A DNA stretch of 52,329 nucleotides from JAQVEM01 sp964595565 (GTDB taxonomy: Bacteria > Actinomycetota > Humimicrobiia > Humimicrobiales > Humimicrobiaceae): the NCBI GenBank assembly GCA_964595565.1, contig CAZQQX010000009.1, forward strand, positions 1 to 52,329, in the 5' to 3' direction. A program made the position numbers and the translations under genes. Every line of letters begins with the position of its first letter. Position 1 is the first letter of the stretch. This document shows, in pieces, positions 35,767 through 44,514 of the stretch. Below the pieces are notes generated by a model. That model was not told the DNA's origin and searched no databases. It saw nothing but the letters and a program-made list of their open reading frames with translations.

Positions 35767-37128
35767 CTAAACTTTCGGTAACTTACTCAGTGCTTCTTCT
35801 ATCTTCTTCTTCGGGTATTCATAATCTACCAGCTTACCCGATAGATATGCATCATATGCAGCCATATCCACATGACCGTGTCCGCTGTGGGCTATGAGTA
35901 TAGTTTTTGCCTCTCCCGTTTCACGGCACTTTAATGCTTCGTCGATAGCTACCTTGATACAATGGTCTGTTTCCGGGGCACTGATGATTCCCTCTGAACG
36001 GGCAAAAGTTATCCCCGCCTCAAACGTAGGAAGCTGGGGAACAGCCGTTGCTTCTACAAAACCAAGGTCAGCCAGATGACATATTATTGGCGCCATGCCA
36101 TGATAACGAAGCCCGCCTGCATGAATGGGTGCGGGTATAAAATCATGCCCCAGAGTATACATCTTTATGATAGGGGCAAGTTTTGCCGTATCGCCGAAAT
36201 CATAGGCATAAGGTCCCCTGGTCATAGTAGGCGCAGCTGTTGGCTCTACATTTATTATCCGTAAATCAGGTTTTTTGCCCTCAATCTTATCCCTTACAAA
36301 TGGCAGGAAAAGACCGGCAAAGTTTGAACCCCCGCCGACACATCCTACAATAATATCAGGATACTCACCTGCTTTTTCCATCAGTTTCTTTGCTTCCAGG
36401 CCATTTACAGTCTGGTGCAGAAGAACATGGTTAAGCACGCTGCCGAGTGCATAATGCGTATCATCACGGTTAACGGCATCTTCTACAGCTTCACTAATTG
36501 CCAGCCCCAGGCTTCCCGGGCAATCCGGGTCCCTTTCAAGCATGTCCCTTCCCACTTTAGTATCTTTGCTCGGGCTGGGTACGCACTTGCCGCCCCACGT
36601 TTCCATCATTATCCTCCGATAAGGCTTTTGATAATAGCTTATTGCTACCATGTAAACTTTGATTTCGATATCAAAGCATGCGCCGGCAAACGAAAGGGCA
36701 CTTCCCCATTGCCCTGCTCCGGTTTCGGTGGTAATTCGATTGATGCCTTCTTTTTTATTGTAATAAGCCTGAGCCACAGCGGTATTTGGCTTGTGGCTCC
36801 CCGGTGGGCTTGACCCCTCGTATTTATAGAAAATCTTTGCAGGGGTATCCAGCACTTTCTCCAGTCTGTGTGCCCTGAACAAAGTGGTGGGCCTCCATAA
36901 TTTATAAACTTCCCTTACTTCATCTGGGATATCAATCCAGCGCTCTGTGCTAACTTCCTGTTTTATTAGCTCCATGGGAAATAGCGGTGCTAAATCATCA
37001 GGAGTCAGGGGTTTCCCGGTAATCGGGTGCAAAGCCGGAGGAAGAGGTTTTGGTAAATCTGCCTGTATATTATACCATTGCCTTGGTATCTCTTCCTCAT
37101 CCAGTATAAACTTGGTCCTTTTTTCCAT
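35767..37128 (-). CDS. trpB2: TrpB2-type tryptophan synthase beta chain
   Basis: A 453-residue TrpB2, the longer beta-chain form that makes tryptophan from indole and serine and often works without TrpA. It opens with the TrpB2-specific WYNIQADLPKPLPPALHP, has the PLP lysine K113 in SSPPGSHKPNTAVAQAYY and the phosphate-binding GCVGGGSNF. No other trp gene is near, which fits indole salvage. It is preceded by a tryptophan T-box and followed by a terminator, so it is a single-gene unit. Confidence 0.93.
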   Translation of the reverse strand: MEKRTKFILDEEEIPRQWYNIQADLPKPLPPALHPITGKPLTPDDLAPLFPMELIKQEVSTERWIDIPDEVREVYKLWRPTTLFRAHRLEKVLDTPAKIFYKYEGSSPPGSHKPNTAVAQAYYNKKEGINRITTETGAGQWGSALSFAGACFDIEIKVYMVAISYYQKPYRRIMMETWGGKCVPSPSKDTKVGRDMLERDPDCPGSLGLAISEAVEDAVNRDDTHYALGSVLNHVLLHQTVNGLEAKKLMEKAGEYPDIIVGCVGGGSNFAGLFLPFVRDKIEGKKPDLRIINVEPTAAPTMTRGPYAYDFGDTAKLAPIIKMYTLGHDFIPAPIHAGGLRYHGMAPIICHLADLGFVEATAVPQLPTFEAGITFARSEGIISAPETDHCIKVAIDEALKCRETGEAKTILIAHSGHGHVDMAAYDAYLSGKLVDYEYPKKKIEEALSKLPKV

Positions 37129-37194
37129 TTTATTCTCCTTTCTTTAAACCTGACTAATTGATTTTAATATTTAATTTTTTTATTACCTGCCCCG

Positions 37195-37505
37195 TAATAT
37201 AAAAAACCTCTCCATCGCTACATAATAACCTGTAGAGACGAGAGGTTGAATTCCCGCGGTGCCACTCTTATTCACATTAAAAACTATACTGCATGCCTGT
37301 ATCAATGTGCACTTAAAATATTTAGATACTTAATAATATCCTATCCTGTGATAACGGAGGAAGCCGTTCTGGCTTACTCTCTATTTAAAAAAGATTTGAG
37401 CCAGAAACCTCACAGACCCATTCAGACACCAGCCTGGCAGCCGCATTCTCAGCTTCAGCGGCTCTCTGTATGCTGCTTGCAGTGCTTACTATTTCTGATC
37501 ACCGG
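37195..37505 (-). promoter_or_regulatory. T-box riboswitch (Trp specifier) upstream of trpB2
   Basis: The leader of trpB2 on the leftward strand has the conserved T-box core GTGGCACCGCGGG (37265-37253), the CCTCCGTTATC antiterminator-side element near 37360, AGTAAGC near its 5' end and AGAGAGCCGCTG as the first stem. The specifier bulge reads GAA-TGG-GTC, with the Trp codon UGG at 37420-37418. The terminator stem AACCTCTCGTCTCTACA and its complement ending GGAGAGGTTTTTT closes the element at 37248-37200. Uncharged tRNA-Trp should turn trpB2 on. Confidence 0.9.
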
Positions 37506-37506
37506 T

Positions 37507-37535
37507 TTTATAAAAATATTTAACTTATCAAACAA
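37507..37535 (-). promoter_or_regulatory. Probable promoter of the trpB2 T-box transcript
   Basis: On the leftward strand TTGTTT (37535-37530), a 17-base spacer, and TATAAA (37512-37507), placing transcription start near 37500, right where the T-box structure begins. The -35 is only partly consensus. Confidence 0.5.
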
Positions 37536-37607
37536 ACATTTTTATTTGAATTATGAATGTTAGCACAATTAATTTATTTTGTCTATTAAAATTCCTTACC
37601 TATTTTT

Positions 37608-38318
37608 TTACTTATCCCGCCTATCCTTTACAACTAAAAAAGGACCCCCTGTATCCCTCTCAAGGGCTACTTTTCCTACCGGTACTTTATCACCCACCGG
37701 ATCAAATGCTATGTTTTTTAAATCCAGCCTTAAAAGCGGGTAGGCAGGGTCATTTTTCTTTAAGTAAAAACCATTATTTATAAGAAACTTAAAAGGAATA
37801 AACGGGCTTTTTTCATACTCATCCTCATCCAGGTCATCATCCATCCTCCTGCCAATAGACTCTATTGCCTCTACTTTTTCCATTATAAGTTCTTTTTCAA
37901 CTTCAATTAAAAGCCTCTTATCAACACCCATATCTTTATATTCAGGAATTACGCGAATGCATCCTATAAAAACACTTTTAAAATCAGGAGGAAAAACATT
38001 AAAATTCCTAAGCCTGGGGAAAAGGCAGCAATTCCCTGCCAGGATAATCCCCACGCACCTGTCGCCGGTAAAAGCGCCTTTTACTATACCCCCGTTAATC
38101 TTAAATGAAATAATTTTATTTTCATCTCTTTTATTATTTTTTCTAAAAACGCTCCCCCTCAAAAGCCCTCTTAGCTCCACTATATTTCTTACCCCGGCCA
38201 GCTCCCTGAAAAAACTAATTTGTTCATAATCAAACCAGTAATCGCACTGTGGATAATCCAATCTTATCTTTTTTAATTGCCTGAATGAAAGGCTCTTAAT
38301 TTTTAAATTTAGGTTCAT
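37608..38318 (-). CDS. GNAT-like acetyltransferase, putative
   Basis: A 236-residue protein with an acetyl-CoA-binding segment of GNAT type: FIGCIRVIPEYKDMGVDKRLLIEVEKEL (about 130-158) is beta4/alpha3 with the R-x-x-G-x-x pattern. The N-terminal 60 residues and the C-terminal 40 are unlike common GNATs. Substrate unknown. No ribosome site is visible before its ATG. Confidence 0.55.
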   Translation of the reverse strand: MNLNLKIKSLSFRQLKKIRLDYPQCDYWFDYEQISFFRELAGVRNIVELRGLLRGSVFRKNNKRDENKIISFKINGGIVKGAFTGDRCVGIILAGNCCLFPRLRNFNVFPPDFKSVFIGCIRVIPEYKDMGVDKRLLIEVEKELIMEKVEAIESIGRRMDDDLDEDEYEKSPFIPFKFLINNGFYLKKNDPAYPLLRLDLKNIAFDPVGDKVPVGKVALERDTGGPFLVVKDRRDK

Positions 38319-38486
38319 AAAAAATAAAAATGATTTTAAAAAATCTTTTAAAATTTTCGTTTTATAATTATAACACTATAAATAATTGTTTAAACTTTCA
38401 AAATATTTTTGAACTTTTAAAGTTTTTAATATATATTAAACATTTTAAACGTAATAATATTAAAATCCTTTCCACAGCCTGAATTT

Positions 38487-39737
38487 ATGAGTAAAAAAAT
38501 TACATTTGATTATTGGAAGCATCTCTATTCAAACCGAACAAAATATATGGTTTCTTCCGAAATTAGAGATTTACTCTCCCTGTCCGCAAGACCGGATATA
38601 ATATCTTTTTCAGGGGGGCTGCCCGAAGTAAGGGCTTTAAGTTTTGAAAGACTGGAAAAATATATAAGGAGAATAATAAAAACGGATGGAGCCGTAAGCC
38701 TTCAGTACAGCGGTTCCGATGGTTACTACCCGCTTAAAACTAAATTAATTGAAGTAATGAAACTGGAAGGAGTGGATACAGTAGAAGAAGACATTATTAC
38801 CACCACCGGCAGCCAGCATGCCCTGGATTTATTATCCAAGATTTTTATAAACCCCGGTGACGTTATAATTACAGAAGCTCCTTCATATACAGGGGCACTA
38901 AATTCATTTAACTCCTACGAGGCAAAAATAACAGGCATACCTGTTGATGAGCATGGAATAGATGTGTCCATTCTGGAAGAAAAATTAAAAGAGTTCAAAA
39001 AAGAAGGAGTTGTGGTCAAATTTATATACCTGGTTCCAAACTTTTCAAATCCCTCCGGGGTAACCTTAACCCTCGAACGCAGAAAAAAAGTTCTGGAACT
39101 GGCAAAAAGATATAAAACCATAATACTGGAGGATAACCCCTACGGCATGCTGAGATTTGAGGGCAGGTCAATACCTACCATAAAAGAACTTGACATAAAT
39201 GGAGATAACCGTAATGTAATTTATCTGTGCACTCTGTCAAAACTTCTTGCTCCCGGGCTGAGGATAGGCTGGATTGTTGCGCCTCACCCTATTCTGGAAA
39301 AAATAATACTCGGGGTCCAGTCCACCATACTCTGTGTGAGCGCTCTCTCCCAGAGAATTGCCTACGAATATTTTTCAGACCCATCATGGCAGGAAAACAT
39401 AGAAAGATTTAAAAGCATATATTCTAAAAGAAGAGATGCCATGCTTAGCAGCCTTGAGGAGAATTTCCCCCGGGGTACAGAGTGGTCAAGACCAGTGGGT
39501 GGATTTTTTATATGGCTAAAAATCCAGGATTTCCTTAATACCAAAGAAATCCTGGCAGACGCAGTAAGAAATAAAGTTGCTTTTGTACCGGGCAGCGGTT
39601 TCTATGCAGACAATAGAGGATTAAACGAAGCAAGACTTGCCTACTGTACCGAAGATACTGATAGAATAAAAAAAGGAATTAAAATTTTAGCCGGAATAAT
39701 AAAAGAAAAAATTAAACTATATAAAAGCTTTAAATAA
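38487..39737 (+). CDS. PLP-dependent aminotransferase (class I/II, LysN/2-aminoadipate-like)
   Basis: A 416-residue fold-type I aminotransferase. It has SFSGGLPEV near the start, TTGSQHALDLLSKIFINPGD, YLVPNFSNPSGVTL, LEDNPYGMLRF and the PLP lysine in CTLSKLLAPGLRIGW. It belongs to the branch with LysN and the MocR catalytic domain, acting on 2-aminoadipate, aromatic or branched amino acids; the substrate cannot be fixed. It lies 37 bases before the region of ddl on the same strand. Confidence 0.88.
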   Translation: MSKKITFDYWKHLYSNRTKYMVSSEIRDLLSLSARPDIISFSGGLPEVRALSFERLEKYIRRIIKTDGAVSLQYSGSDGYYPLKTKLIEVMKLEGVDTVEEDIITTTGSQHALDLLSKIFINPGDVIITEAPSYTGALNSFNSYEAKITGIPVDEHGIDVSILEEKLKEFKKEGVVVKFIYLVPNFSNPSGVTLTLERRKKVLELAKRYKTIILEDNPYGMLRFEGRSIPTIKELDINGDNRNVIYLCTLSKLLAPGLRIGWIVAPHPILEKIILGVQSTILCVSALSQRIAYEYFSDPSWQENIERFKSIYSKRRDAMLSSLEENFPRGTEWSRPVGGFFIWLKIQDFLNTKEILADAVRNKVAFVPGSGFYADNRGLNEARLAYCTEDTDRIKKGIKILAGIIKEKIKLYKSFK

Positions 39738-39774
39738 TAATATTGTTTATAATATTTATATGAGAGTGATGAAA

Positions 39775-40710
39775 ATGAAAAAAAATATTGCTGTGCTCAT
39801 GGGAGGCAGGTCCCTGGAAAGAGAATTTTCCATAAAAAGTGGCGAAAAAATTTCAAATGCACTGAGAAAACTTGGATACAACGTAATAAAAATGGATATT
39901 GATGAATCCATAGTGAACAATCTGAGTTCTGAAAAAATTAACCTTGCCTATATTGCCCTTCACGGAAAAGATGGTGAGGACGGCACTATACAGGAAATTT
40001 TAGAGGTGCTGGATATCCCCTATACCGGGCCGGGTGTGTATCCCAATGTTTTAAGCTTTGATAAAATAGTTTCAAAACAAATATTTGAAAGCCAGAAAAT
40101 ACCGACCCCGCCCTTTTATTTCTTAAACACCAGTTCATTCAGGGAGCTCGGGTCATCAAAGCTGCTGCCCTTCATAACCGAAAAATTAGGCTTTCCCCTC
40201 GTGGTAAAACCATCAGCCCAGGGTTCGGCACTGGGTATAAAGATAGTAAATAATAAGGAAAGTCTTCCCGAAGCTATAATTTATGCTTTAAGTTACAGCA
40301 AGAAAGTAATACTGGAAAAATTTATCGATGGGGTAGAACTTGCAGTAAGCATAATCGGAAATGATAAGCCACGGACACTACCCATAGTAGAAATAGTCCC
40401 AAAAAAGGAATTCTTTGATTTTGAATCAAGGGCCAATATAGGCCAGACAGATTATTTCGTCCCTGCAAGATTATCTTCTTCTGAAGAAAAGAAAATAAAG
40501 GAAACCGCTATAGCAGTTCACAATTCATTAAAATGCAACATACTATCAAGGGTGGATATAATACTTGACAAAAAGGATAAAATACCCTATGTTCTGGAAC
40601 TTAATACTTCTCCTGGCATGACTGATACCAGTCTTCTTCCCATGGCAGCTCAGGAGGCAGGCATGTCATTTGAAGAACTGGTGAACGAGATAATAAGTAT
40701 GTCCCTCTAA
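39775..40710 (+). CDS. ddl: D-alanine--D-alanine ligase
   Basis: A 311-residue ATP-grasp ligase for peptidoglycan. Motifs: AVLMGGRSLEREFSIKSG, FIALHGK-like YIALHGKDGEDGTIQ, PLVVKPSAQGSALGI and LELNTSPGMTDTSLLPMAA. Three in-frame ATGs occur (39760, 39769, 39775). The third has GAGAG upstream and matches family starts; the first lies exactly 7 bases after TATAAT and could serve a leaderless mRNA. Confidence 0.94.
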   Translation: MKKNIAVLMGGRSLEREFSIKSGEKISNALRKLGYNVIKMDIDESIVNNLSSEKINLAYIALHGKDGEDGTIQEILEVLDIPYTGPGVYPNVLSFDKIVSKQIFESQKIPTPPFYFLNTSSFRELGSSKLLPFITEKLGFPLVVKPSAQGSALGIKIVNNKESLPEAIIYALSYSKKVILEKFIDGVELAVSIIGNDKPRTLPIVEIVPKKEFFDFESRANIGQTDYFVPARLSSSEEKKIKETAIAVHNSLKCNILSRVDIILDKKDKIPYVLELNTSPGMTDTSLLPMAAQEAGMSFEELVNEIISMSL

Positions 40711-40722
40711 GAATAGATATGT

Positions 40723-40799
40723 GTCCCTGTAGCTCAGATGGATAGAGCACAGGATTCCTAATCCTGGTGTCGGCAGTTCGAATCTGCCCAGGGACACCA
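40723..40799 (+). tRNA. tRNA-Arg (CCU)
   Basis: A 77-base cloverleaf with anticodon CCT in TTCCTAA between CAGGA/TCCTG. Acceptor GTCCCTG pairs with CAGGGAC, then A and an encoded CCA. It reads the rare AGG codon. It marks the left edge of the decayed zone to 44.4 kb. Confidence 0.95.
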
Positions 40800-40848
40800 T
40801 AATACTTATTCTAATACTTTTTTTTAATGTACTTATAATAAATTATTG

Positions 40849-40876
40849 CTTGTTCGAGTCCATTATCCCCGGCAAC
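40849..40876 (+). other. tRNA-like 3' fragment, uncertain
   Basis: GTTCGAGTCC (40852-40861) is a perfect T-loop/B-box followed by ATTATCCCCGGCA, resembling the T-arm and acceptor 3' part of a tRNA, but no stem partner or 5' half is found. It lies 50 bases after tRNA-Arg and may be the remnant of a tRNA or an attachment site. Confidence 0.25.
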
Positions 40877-41001
40877 TCGTATATTTCATATCTAGTATCC
40901 AATTATTCAATAAAATTAACATTATGAATTAAAAGTTGTATTCTTTTTATCAGAATAATATTAGATATACTATTTTTTATAATTTATCCTGGAGACATTC
41001 A

Positions 41002-42159
41002 ATGAGTAAAAACAAACTATTCATCGTCTTTTCTTTAATAACCATAATATGTGTTTTTTCTATAGCTGCTATAGCAAACCAGTGCGGATTCCCAACTTAT
41101 ATTACTAAAGAAAGTAAAGATACTGAAGAAGTGGTGAATTCCGAAGATGAGAAGGAGGATATACTTCACAGGGAAGAATCATCATCAGAAGAGAAATCAT
41201 CTGAAAAAAATCAAGAAGGATCCCTGGAGAAAGAAACCCCGCCAGAAGAAGAGCATTCGAACGAGGCAGTATCTGCAGAAGCGCCAACAATTACCCTTGA
41301 AGTATATGAAGGCCCTATATACTCGTCATCAGATGGTATCTGTTACTACAGAGTAAAAGCCATTGTATCAGGAAATCCAATACCTGATGTGGAATTTTCA
41401 AAAGATGATTCTAATGGTGCTTGGGGTGAGTATATAGCTCAAGTTAATTTAAACAACTCTTCTGAGAATTATTTACTCAATGCCACCGTAATTAATTCTG
41501 AAGGTGCTGCATCTTCTTCTATAGCTCTTAAATGGGAATGTACAGAACAAGAAACAAAAGTGCAAGAATCTTCTATCAGCAACAATGAGACTATAGAGTA
41601 TTTTTATGAGATCGCCTTTGGAAGCGAGTATGGTTCATCATTACCCCTTTTACACAAATGGAAAGATGATGTTAGAATTAAAGTAAATGGTACACCCACA
41701 AGTGCAGATTTAGATACACTACATCAAGTAGCTAATGAATTGAGCTCTTTACTGAATAGTATTTCACTAATTACAGTTGATCAGAATCAAAACATTGATA
41801 TTTATTTTACTACATTGGACCAATTTCCATTAATATTATCAAGTTATGTACAGGGAAACATGGGATTTTTCAACGTTTGGTGGGACTCAAGTGGCTACAT
41901 GTATACTGCAAAGATTCTAATTGCTTCCGAAGGATTAAGTCAGCAAGAACGGTCTCATTTAATTCGCGAAGAACTAACACAAAGTCTTGGATTAATGAAA
42001 GATTCAAACCGCTATGAAGATAGTATTTTCTTTCAGGGTTGGACAAATACAATCAGCTATACCTCGATAGATAGAGAAATAATTACTTTATTATATGATA
42101 ATCGCTTAAAACCCAACATGACAAAAGAACAGGTAAAAGAAACACTTGGAATTCCCTAA
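41002..42159 (+). CDS. Exported DUF2927-like protein
   Basis: About 385 residues. A signal/anchor helix (FIVFSLITIICVFSIAAIA) is followed by a Glu/Ser/Lys-rich linker (to about 100), an Ig-like beta segment (LEVYEGPIYSSSDGICYYRV) and a C-terminal DUF2927-like domain with HKWKDDVRIKVNG and HLIREELTQSLGLMKDSNRY. DUF2927 resembles metalloproteases but the HExxH is not present here. Start at ATG 41002 behind GGAG; the upstream ATG 40936 has none. The function is unknown. Confidence 0.7.
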   Translation: MSKNKLFIVFSLITIICVFSIAAIANQCGFPTYITKESKDTEEVVNSEDEKEDILHREESSSEEKSSEKNQEGSLEKETPPEEEHSNEAVSAEAPTITLEVYEGPIYSSSDGICYYRVKAIVSGNPIPDVEFSKDDSNGAWGEYIAQVNLNNSSENYLLNATVINSEGAASSSIALKWECTEQETKVQESSISNNETIEYFYEIAFGSEYGSSLPLLHKWKDDVRIKVNGTPTSADLDTLHQVANELSSLLNSISLITVDQNQNIDIYFTTLDQFPLILSSYVQGNMGFFNVWWDSSGYMYTAKILIASEGLSQQERSHLIREELTQSLGLMKDSNRYEDSIFFQGWTNTISYTSIDREIITLLYDNRLKPNMTKEQVKETLGIP

Positions 42160-42425
42160 AACAAATCTCTTCAGAAGGAATATACATATAAAAGCTCATG
42201 CCAGTATATCCTTAATTATTCTAATATCTTTTCTATTATTAAATTCCTTAACTACATCAGAATCAGGATATACTACTATTAATGTTGATTATATAGAGAT
42301 AACTCAAATTAAGTAAAGCATTGGAGTATATTAAAGAAGTTACTGGATTCGTAGAAGTAAAAGCAAATCTAACCGGTAAAAATCTAAAAGAAACAATTGA
42401 TATTAGTATTTTTTGTATAATATAA
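42146..42425 (+). pseudogene. Frameshifted small exported protein remnant
   Basis: A frame from TTG 42146 (overlapping the DUF2927 end) codes 56 residues, KTNLFRRNIHIKAHA then a hydrophobic helix SISLIILISFLLLNS, and stops at TAA 42314-42316. The next frame continues smoothly as KLSKALEYIKEVTGFVEVKA and on to a stop at 42425. One indel near 42305-42310 would join them into a signal-peptide protein of about 93 residues. No family recognised; this may also be two chance frames. Confidence 0.35.
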
Positions 42426-42465
42426 TTAACTTCTATAATATCTTAAAAACAAAGAGAGGTAAACT

Positions 42466-42873
42466 TTGGAAAAAGAAACAAAATCAGAGGAAGCAGCAGC
42501 AAAAACAAACTACGATGATGAGGCTAACAAAGAGACCACTAGCGGTAATAAGGCTGCCATAATACTTTCATATCTTGGCAGCTGGGTCGGCGGATTAATT
42601 GTATTTTTACTTGAAAAACAAAACAGATTCATCAAATGGCATGCCCTGCAGGCTTTAATACTGGGTGTTTTTGAAGCAGCCAGTGTTATAATAATTTCTT
42701 CTCTTTTAGGGATGATACCCTATGTGGGCTGGTATTTCTTTTCCTGGTTTGGCAGCCTTCTGGCAGGAGTTGCCTGGATACTGGGAATTGTTGCACTCAT
42801 AATGGGCTGTATTGGCAAAACATTCAGGATTCCTGGAGCCAGTCAGCTGGCAGACAAATGGTTTAAAATGTAA
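42466..42873 (+). CDS. DUF4870 membrane protein
   Basis: A 135-residue protein with three to four membrane helices: IILSYLGSWVGGLIVFLLEKQNRFIKWHALQALILG, SSLLGMIPYVGWYFFSWFG and AGVAWILGIVALIMGC, ending GKTFRIPGASQLADKW, the DUF4870/Tic20-like signature. Function unknown. The start is TTG, with AGAGAGG just upstream. Confidence 0.8.
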   Translation: MEKETKSEEAAAKTNYDDEANKETTSGNKAAIILSYLGSWVGGLIVFLLEKQNRFIKWHALQALILGVFEAASVIIISSLLGMIPYVGWYFFSWFGSLLAGVAWILGIVALIMGCIGKTFRIPGASQLADKWFKM

Positions 42874-42956
42874 GAGGTCGTAAAAGGATTATTAACCCTG
42901 TCCATATAGATTTCATAAATTTTATCGATATCTTTAATGGTAGCTTTTCTTTCCAT
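42843..42956 (-). pseudogene. Truncated N-terminus of a GNAT acetyltransferase
   Basis: On the leftward strand ATG 42956 with AAAGGGA six bases upstream begins MERKATIKDIDKIYEIYMD, the first strand and helix of GNAT proteins, then stops after 37 codons at TGA 42845-42843 inside the tail of the DUF4870 gene. The start is intact and the rest of the gene is gone, so a deletion or rearrangement joined this to DUF4870. Confidence 0.5.
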
Positions 42957-43014
42957 GATGTTCCCTTTAAAAAGTTTTTACAGGCATATTTACCGGGGAT
43001 ATTCAGGCTGACCT

Positions 43015-44367
43015 TTATTTTTTAATTAATATCTTTGACTCTTTAATACCCGAATATTCAGCAATTTTCTTTAATTTTTTGTTAAGGAATTTGATATCAT
43101 GTGGCTGAAGTAAACTTCTATTAAAACCGTTTAGAGTGTATTTGGTAAAATCTCCCAGAATCCCGCTTATTTCTTTATTTTTACTCTCGGCAATTATAAG
43201 TACCGCTTCCAGCACAGAAGATAATATTGATTGCTGGTTTCTCGAAAAATTTAATATTTTATAAAATGTGGAATACAGTATTTCTTCAAAATCCTCATTA
43301 TCCAGGATGAGCCTTAATTTACCTTTTTCATCGTAAAAATATAATTTACCTGTGTAGCTAACATGAATCTTTGATAGTATATTACCCAGATTTCTGATGC
43401 ATAGTATAGCGGTATTGGGGTCATTTATCCCGGGAGAGATTGCCCTCAGTGCTATTTCCTCCAATTTCTGGAGGCTGAATTCAATATCCTGGACAGTATT
43501 CCTGTAATTGCCTATGGGAATATACCTCTTTAAACAGGATTCTATTTTCTCCTTATCTTCCTTTATGGCTTTTTTACTGAGATTCCAGAAAATAAATAAA
43601 GGAGTGGATTACGTGACAAAATCACCAACTCTTCTGGTAGTCTCAATTACCGCCTTCTCTTCCTGGGCCAGCTTTATTAATCCTCTTATATTAAAAAGCT
43701 GGATGTGCCCTGCCCTGTGAGCATAAAAATCAGTAGAACGCTTCTTTTTCATATCTATCTTTTTTACCGATAACCCTGAAAGAACCTTACAATTCTTCCT
43801 TACGGCATCAATAGTTTTTGTCCTCTGCCTTAAGGTATTAAATATTTCGTTATTTATTTCTTCAATTAAATTATTTACCTGAATTGAAACCGTAATATAC
43901 TGTATAAACCTAATAAAATAACCAATACATACCAGTGAGAGCAATATGGCAAATATTACTGTAAATACAATACTGCCATCTTTGTTCTCTTGCATTAAGA
44001 GAAGTGATACTACAGAATAGGTAAATCCCGCAATAAAGATGCCCAGAACAATCTGGGTTAACCTGTCAGAAATAAAATTCTGTAATGTCCTGGGAGAAAA
44101 CTGGGAGGAATAAATTGAAAACACAATCATAATAGTTGAAAATGTTATGGCAGTCATAGTAAGAAGTGAAGTAGCAATAACTGAAAGAATATCACTGGTA
44201 AGGCTGACACTGGTAAGAAGAAATGGAGGAAACAATTCATAAAACTGCTTTTGCAGAGTGCTATCCACTTCTGCAATAACTACAGCCGAAACTATAGCAC
44301 CCAGCATAAACAGGCTGGGCAAAAACCAGATACTTTCCTTATAGCGAATAATTATTTTTTTTAGCAA
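43015..44367 (-). pseudogene. DUF2254 membrane protein interrupted by an in-frame TAA
   Basis: Two frames, 43609-44367 (252 residues) and 43015-43464 (from an internal Met), are parts of one reading frame of about 450 codons. The N-terminal part has four membrane helices (FLPSLFMLGAIVSAVVIAEV and more) and AHRAGHIQLFNIRGLIKLAQ; after GDFVT a TAA (43611-43609) interrupts, and the same frame continues STPLFIFWNLSKKAI through EEIALRAISPGINDPNTAI, the DUF2254 C-terminal signature. One base change removes the stop. Start TTG with GGAAAAG upstream. DUF2254 function is unknown. Confidence 0.85.
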
Positions 44368-44514
44368 ATCTTTTCCTTTTTTCTATTTCACCGGATAATT
44401 ATATACTATAAAAGGAATTCTTTTAATTAGAAAGGCTCTTAAAATACAGGACCGTTTAAAGAGCAGTAATATAACCCTACAAATTCAGGTTAAAAGATAA
44501 TATAATCTTAAATC

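Noticed and set aside
36415..36813. Open frame antisense to trpB2
   Set aside because: trpB2 is intact and complete on the other strand; this frame has no ribosome site or recognisable domain.
43609..43611. Recoded stop codon in DUF2254
   Set aside because: TAA is not used for selenocysteine or pyrrolysine, and many other genes here end with TAA; mutation or sequence error is simpler.
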